Shown here one piece after another: positions 29,103 through 32,616 of a stretch of DNA of 32,616 nucleotides. Below the pieces are notes generated by a model, which worked only from the letters and a program-made list of their open reading frames with translations, was not told the DNA's origin and made no database searches. Each line of letters begins with the position of its first letter. Position 1 is the first letter of the stretch. The position numbers and the translations under genes are program-made. This DNA is from DATAXV01 sp036272915 (GTDB lineage Bacteria; Chloroflexota; Dormibacteria; Dormibacterales; Dormibacteraceae): NCBI GenBank assembly GCA_036272915.1, contig DATAXV010000001.1:1-32616 (forward strand). Reading direction: 5' to 3'.

Positions 29103-31156
29103 CCGTGGACGCGGTGGCGGCCGAGCCGGTTGTCGAGTTCGACCATCTCGACCTCGCCTTCCGGGTGAGGGGCCGGTGGCGGCAGGCGATAAGGGACGTC
29201 TCCTTCCGGGTCGAGCCGCACCGTTCGTTCGGGCTGGTCGGCGAGTCGGGCAGCGGGAAGTCGACCCTGGCTATGTGCGCGGTCCGCTACCTGGCCCGGA
29301 ACGCCCGCATCACCGGCGGGACGGTGCGGGTCGCGGGTCGCGACCTGAGGACGATGGACGAGGCCGAGCTGCGCCGCTTCCGGGCGTCGACGGTCTCGAT
29401 GGTCTATCAGAATCCGGCGTCCGCGCTGAACCCCTCGATCCGCGTCGGCGACCAGGTCGCCGAGGTCTTCCGGGTCTCGGGGATGGCGGCGTCGGAGGCT
29501 TCGGACCAGGCGCGGACGATGCTGGAGACGGTCCGGATCGCCGACGCCGGCCAGGTCATGCGCCGCTTCCCGCACCAGCTCTCCGGGGGGATGCTGCAGC
29601 GGGTCGTGATCGGCATGGCCCTCGCCCCCCGGCCCCAGCTCCTGATCCTGGACGAGCCGACGACAGCGCTCGACGCGACCGTCGAGGCGGAGGTGCTGGA
29701 CCTGATCCAGGGGCTGCGCCGGGAGCTCGGCACCACGGTCCTCTTCATCAGCCACAACCTGGCCGTGATCGACCGGATGTGCGACCGGGTCGGCGTCCTC
29801 TACGCGGGCCGGCTGGTGGAGGAGGGGGAGACGGCGACCGTCTTCGAGAAGCCGCGCCACCCGTACACGGTGGGTCTGCTCCGCTGCGTCCCTCGCTGGG
29901 GCCTGCGCAAGGACGAGGGTGCGCTGGACACGATCCCCGGCCTGCCGCCCTCGATCGGGGCCGCCCTCACCGGTTGCGCCTTCGCCGACCGCTGCGCGCT
30001 GGCCATAGATCGCTGCCGCCAGGAGCCGCCGCCGCTGTACGAGGTCGGCACCGACCACACCAGCCGCTGCTTCCGCCACGAGGAGGCGGATCAGCTGCCC
30101 TCGGCGCCGGCTCCGGGCGCGTCCCCGCCCCGGGAGCGCGAGCAGGGCGCGCCGCTCCTGCAGCTGGAGCAGGTCTCCAAGACGTTCCACCAGGACGGGC
30201 ACGACATCCACGGCCTGGTCGACGTGTCGCTGAAGCTCGGCCACGGCGAGGCTCTGGGCCTGGTCGGCGAGTCGGGCAGCGGGAAGTCGACGCTGGCCAA
30301 GGTGCTGCTCGGGCTGCTCGAGCCGGACGCCGGGGCGACGCTCGAATACGAGGGGGCGCCGCTCGCCGCCGCCGTCGGCCACCGCCGCTCCGACCAGGTG
30401 CGATCGCTGTCGATCGTGTTCCAGGACCCGGGATCCTCGCTCAACCGGCGCCACTCGATCCGCCGCATCGTCGGCCGGGTCATGACCAAGCTGCTCGGGA
30501 TCAGGGGCCGGCGCCGCGAGCAGCGCCTGGAGGACCTGGTCGACTCGGTGCGGCTCGACAAGTCGGTGCTCGACGCCCGCCCGCCCGAACTCTCCGGCGG
30601 GCTGATGCAGCGGGCCGCCATCGCCCGTGCCTTCGCCGGCGACCCCCAGGTGGTCGTCTGCGACGAACCGACCTCGGCGCTCGACGTCTCCGTGCAGGCG
30701 GCCATCCTGAACCTGCTCGCCGAGCTGCAGCGCACGCGGCAGGTCAGCTACCTCTTCATCTCCCACGACCTCGGCGTCGTGCGCTTCCTGGCCGACCGCA
30801 TCGCCGTGCTCTACCTGGGCCGGGTGATGGAGGTCGGCGACGCCGACGTCGTCTTCCGAGGACCCCACCATCCCTACACCGAGGCACTGCTCTCGGCGGC
30901 GCCCATCCTGCACGGCGAGGCCCGCACCCGGATCCGGCTGGAGGGGGAGGTGCCCAGCGCCGCCTCGCCGCCCTCCGGCTGCGTCTTCCACACGCGGTGC
31001 CCGCGCAAGCTGGGCGAGATCTGCGAGCGCCAGGAGCCGGAGCTGCTCGAGGTCGAGCCCGGCCACCAGATCCGCTGCCACATCCCGATCGAGGATCTGC
31101 GGCGGATCCTGACCGAGCCGGAGCCGCCGGCCGTGGCCGGATCCCGGCCCGACTGA
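29099..31156 (+). CDS. Fused double ABC ATPase, DppD-DppF type
   Basis: 685 residues from ATG 29099, overlapping the permease stop. Two complete nucleotide-binding domains lie in one chain. Domain one has Walker A GESGSGKST near 47-55, signature LSGGMLQRVVIGMAL near 160 and Walker B LLILDEPTTALD. Domain two has Walker A near 389-397, signature LSGGLMQRAAIARAF near 498 and Walker B VVCDEPTSALD. Each is followed by an oligopeptide-type C-terminal domain with Cys clusters (CAFADRCALAIDRC and CVFHTRCPRKLGEIC), which in relatives bind an iron-sulfur or zinc site. The usual DppD and DppF are separate genes, so this is a fusion. It completes a four-gene importer. Confidence 0.92.
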   Translation: MTVDAVAAEPVVEFDHLDLAFRVRGRWRQAIRDVSFRVEPHRSFGLVGESGSGKSTLAMCAVRYLARNARITGGTVRVAGRDLRTMDEAELRRFRASTVSMVYQNPASALNPSIRVGDQVAEVFRVSGMAASEASDQARTMLETVRIADAGQVMRRFPHQLSGGMLQRVVIGMALAPRPQLLILDEPTTALDATVEAEVLDLIQGLRRELGTTVLFISHNLAVIDRMCDRVGVLYAGRLVEEGETATVFEKPRHPYTVGLLRCVPRWGLRKDEGALDTIPGLPPSIGAALTGCAFADRCALAIDRCRQEPPPLYEVGTDHTSRCFRHEEADQLPSAPAPGASPPREREQGAPLLQLEQVSKTFHQDGHDIHGLVDVSLKLGHGEALGLVGESGSGKSTLAKVLLGLLEPDAGATLEYEGAPLAAAVGHRRSDQVRSLSIVFQDPGSSLNRRHSIRRIVGRVMTKLLGIRGRRREQRLEDLVDSVRLDKSVLDARPPELSGGLMQRAAIARAFAGDPQVVVCDEPTSALDVSVQAAILNLLAELQRTRQVSYLFISHDLGVVRFLADRIAVLYLGRVMEVGDADVVFRGPHHPYTEALLSAAPILHGEARTRIRLEGEVPSAASPPSGCVFHTRCPRKLGEICERQEPELLEVEPGHQIRCHIPIEDLRRILTEPEPPAVAGSRPD

Positions 31157-31169
31157 GCCGGGGCCGGCC

Positions 31170-31661
31170 TCAGACCTGGAGTCCGGCCGGGTGGGCGTCG
31201 AGGACCAGGTTGAGCTCGACGTCCTGCTCGACCAGCGCCTTGAGCGAGGAGAGCAGGAAGGTGAAGCCCTGGGTCGAGTCGGCGACGCGCTGCACCTGCG
31301 TGTCGCCGTCGCCGGTGAATCCGGTCTCGGTGACCTCGACGTAGGTGGTGCCGTCCTTCCAGGGGACGAAGAGGAACTCGACCGTGGTCGGGTGCTCGGG
31401 GTCGTAGCCGCTCCAGGTGAGGCGGATCCGGCGGTTCTCCTCGACCTCGAGGACGGAGACTTCGGAGGAGGCGCCGTACATCTCCCACTCCCATCGCAGC
31501 GTCGCCCCGGCGACCATCCGGCCGCTGCTCTTCGTGAACCAGATGCGGGTCGTGATGGCGGGGTCGGCGATCGCCGAGAAGACCAGCTCGGGCGGACGGC
31601 GGACGAGCATCCCGGTCCTGGTCGAGGGCGGGCGCGTCAGCTGCAGGGACTCGGTAGGCAT
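31170..31661 (-). CDS. SRPBCC/AHSA1-domain protein
   Basis: 163 residues from ATG 31661, with GGAGG three bases upstream. It has the START-like AHSA1 fold: RRPPELVFSAIADPAITTRIW, the FTKSSGRMVAGATLRWEWEMYG region, EVEENRRIRLTWSGYDP, TTVEFLFVPWKDGTTYVEVT and the C-terminal helix STQGFTFLLSSLKALVEQDVE. Such proteins bind hydrophobic ligands or act as Hsp90 co-chaperones; most bacterial members are uncharacterised. It is divergent from the TetR gene, and its promoter holds operator-like repeats. Its stop is 13 bases from that of the convergent ABC ATPase. Confidence 0.85.
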   Translation of the reverse strand: MPTESLQLTRPPSTRTGMLVRRPPELVFSAIADPAITTRIWFTKSSGRMVAGATLRWEWEMYGASSEVSVLEVEENRRIRLTWSGYDPEHPTTVEFLFVPWKDGTTYVEVTETGFTGDGDTQVQRVADSTQGFTFLLSSLKALVEQDVELNLVLDAHPAGLQV

Positions 31662-31685
31662 GGGACCTCCTTCACTGGATCAATA

Positions 31686-31736
31686 GCAACCGGCGGGTTG
31701 CGCATGAATATAGGCAACCGAAAGGATGCATGTCAA
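31686..31736 (-). promoter_or_regulatory. SRPBCC promoter with operator-like inverted repeat
   Basis: On the minus strand TTGACA (31736-31731), an 18-base spacer and TATATT (31712-31707) form a near-perfect sigma-70 promoter. GCAACC-GGCG-GGTTGC (31686-31701) lies at the predicted start site, and a third GCAACC (31714-31719) is inside the spacer. The layout suits repression, possibly by the divergent TetR protein. Confidence 0.55.
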
Positions 31737-31782
31737 GTGGCGGGATCTGCACGACATGCAGGTTTCTGCGCTGTGGGCGTCC

Positions 31783-31788
31783 TACCAT
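31783..31788 (+). promoter_or_regulatory. -10 element of the leaderless TetR gene
   Basis: TACCAT occupies exactly -12 to -7 of ATG 31795. No Shine-Dalgarno is present, so the transcript probably begins at the start codon. Confidence 0.5.
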
Positions 31789-31794
31789 GCAGAC

Positions 31795-32424
31795 ATGGCC
31801 GCAGGAGAGGAGAGCGCGACACACCCACCGGGTTCGACCTGGCGCGAGGAACGCCGCTCGCAGGCGCGGCGCGCGATCCAGCTGGCGGCGCTCCGCGTCG
31901 CCGCCGAGCACGGCCTGAAGGGCCTGACCGTCCAGGCCATCAGCGAGGCGGCGGGCATCGCCCCGCGCACCTTCTTCACCTACTTCTCCTCCAAGGAGGA
32001 GGCGCTGATGGTCGATCTGCCCTGGGAGGAGACCCGTCTGCGCGCCGCCCTGTCGGGCCGGCCGGATGGGGAGACGGCGCTGCAGACGCTCCGGGCGCTG
32101 ATCGGCGACGCGGTGGGGGACATCGCCTCCCGGTGGGAGGAGGTCGGGCTCTGGCGCCGGCTGGCGAGCAGCGAGCCGGAGGCCATCCGGCGCTATGTGG
32201 TCCACCAGCGCGATCTCCGGCGGACGCTGATCCGCCTCATCGCCGAGCGGATGAGCCTGGACCCGGAGCGGGACCTCTACCCGGAGCTCGTGGTCGGCGC
32301 CTCGCTGGTCGCGCTGCGCGCCGCCATCTACCGGTGGTGGGACTCGCGATCGGCCGACGGTGGGGGATCCGACCTGCGCCGCCTCGTCGACGAGGCCTTC
32401 GATGTGCTCGAGCGTGGCCTCTAA
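31795..32424 (+). CDS. TetR-family transcriptional regulator
   Basis: 209 residues from ATG 31795, chosen by the leaderless -10 geometry. The N-terminal TetR HTH is clear: SQARRAIQLAALRVAAEHG, GLTVQAISEAAGIAPRTFFTYF and SSKEEALMVDLPWEE. The rest is a helical ligand-binding and dimerisation domain, including a TetR_C-like segment with SLVALRAAIYRWWDS. It is divergent from the SRPBCC gene (133 bases between starts) and is followed, 113 bases later, by a probable RND pump. It may therefore repress the pump, the SRPBCC gene or both. The effector is unknown. Confidence 0.88.
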   Translation: MAAGEESATHPPGSTWREERRSQARRAIQLAALRVAAEHGLKGLTVQAISEAAGIAPRTFFTYFSSKEEALMVDLPWEETRLRAALSGRPDGETALQTLRALIGDAVGDIASRWEEVGLWRRLASSEPEAIRRYVVHQRDLRRTLIRLIAERMSLDPERDLYPELVVGASLVALRAAIYRWWDSRSADGGGSDLRRLVDEAFDVLERGL

Positions 32425-32468
32425 CCTGCACGGCGCGCACATATCTGCGCTCCCTGCCGGTCATGCCG

Positions 32469-32507
32469 TATATTCGGCGAGCGTGAAGCGGCCCCCAGCC
32501 GGGGGCC
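32469..32507 (+). promoter_or_regulatory. Leader of the last gene: TATATT and a hairpin
   Basis: TATATT (32469-32474) sits inside GCCG...CGGC symmetry and could be a -10. GGCCCCC (32490-32496) pairs with GGGGGCC (32501-32507) around AGCC, a short, very stable hairpin 13 bases before the GGAGGG of the next gene. Confidence 0.4.
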
Positions 32508-32537
32508 GAGCCCGCCCGTAGGAGGGACCCGCTGCCG

Positions 32538-32616
32538 ATGTCCGTGCTGACGCGCCTCTCGCTTCGACTAGGGCCCGTGGTGGTGATCATCGTCCTGATG
32601 CTGTTCGCCGGCGGGG
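32538..32616 (+). CDS. Probable RND-family transporter (N-terminal start only)
   Basis: ATG 32538 follows GGAGGG by 11 bases. Only 26 residues fall in the window: MSVLTRLSLRLGPVVVIIVL then MLFAGG. A short basic start followed by one hydrophobic helix fits the first membrane helix of RND or MMPL-type efflux permeases, and the adjacent TetR gene supports an efflux pump. The evidence is short, so another membrane protein is possible. Confidence 0.5.
   Translation, partial: MSVLTRLSLRLGPVVVIIVLMLFAGG

Noticed and set aside
29003..31081. 692-codon reverse frame opposite the double ATPase
   Set aside because: Shadow; the plus strand has two complete sets of ABC motifs.
1..32616. CRISPR array, prophage, IS element, tRNA or rRNA
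   Set aside because: No regularly spaced repeats, transposase or integrase motifs, phage structural genes, tRNA cloverleaf or rRNA segments were seen.

Overview
The window is very GC-rich with strong G/C bias at third codon positions. It carries gene families typical of Actinomycetota and neighbouring soil lineages: an XPB/Ssl2-type helicase-associated protein, a YafY-like WYL regulator, an SCO5389-like protein and a soluble class I P450. At least four genes appear leaderless, with a TANNNT hexamer exactly at -12 to -7 of the start codon. An actinobacterium or a related terrabacterial lineage (Dormibacterota or Chloroflexota) fits; the sequence does not decide between them. No rRNA, tRNA, IS element, prophage or CRISPR was seen.

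Layout. 1-146: tail of a MacB/FtsX-type ABC permease. 429-2990: Helicase_C_3 protein. 2991-3602: small ORF interrupted in frame and two operator-like palindromes. 3603-6769 (minus): METTL7-like methyltransferase and a secreted multidomain GH20 hexosaminidase. 6947-15544: carbon-phosphorus (C-P) lyase locus. Leftwards it has a phosphonate-type hexapeptide acyltransferase and an MFS transporter; rightwards it has phnF-G-H-I-J-K-L-M with overlapping starts and stops. 15545-17449: frameshifted DUF899 remnant, DHFR-like reductase and a WYL regulator. 17632-22651: Mn/Zn-type metal ABC transporter (binding protein, ATPase, two permeases), a CooC-like P-loop ATPase and an SCO5389-like protein, then a strong hairpin. 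22795-25418: P450, decayed MFS gene, ASCH-like protein and an unknown protein. 25581-31156: dipeptide/nickel-type ABC importer with a fused double ATPase. 31170-32616: SRPBCC protein, divergent TetR regulator and the start of a probable RND pump.

The C-P lyase core (PhnGHIJ, PhnK, PhnL, PhnM) is complete for cleaving the C-P bond, but phnCDE, phnN and phnP are absent here. The MFS protein is the local candidate for uptake. Three TAGACA-core palindromes in the divergent promoter are candidate PhnF operators. phnJ has no ATG, GTG or TTG at its proper 5' end; an ATC sits eight bases after a perfect Shine-Dalgarno.

The best candidate for an undescribed system is 17558-22651. The metal transporter and the CooC-like/SCO5389-like pair share an operator-like direct repeat (CGCAAGT-N6-SGCAARY) upstream, suggesting one regulon for uptake and intracellular handling of a transition metal. 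The metal and the client protein are unknown.
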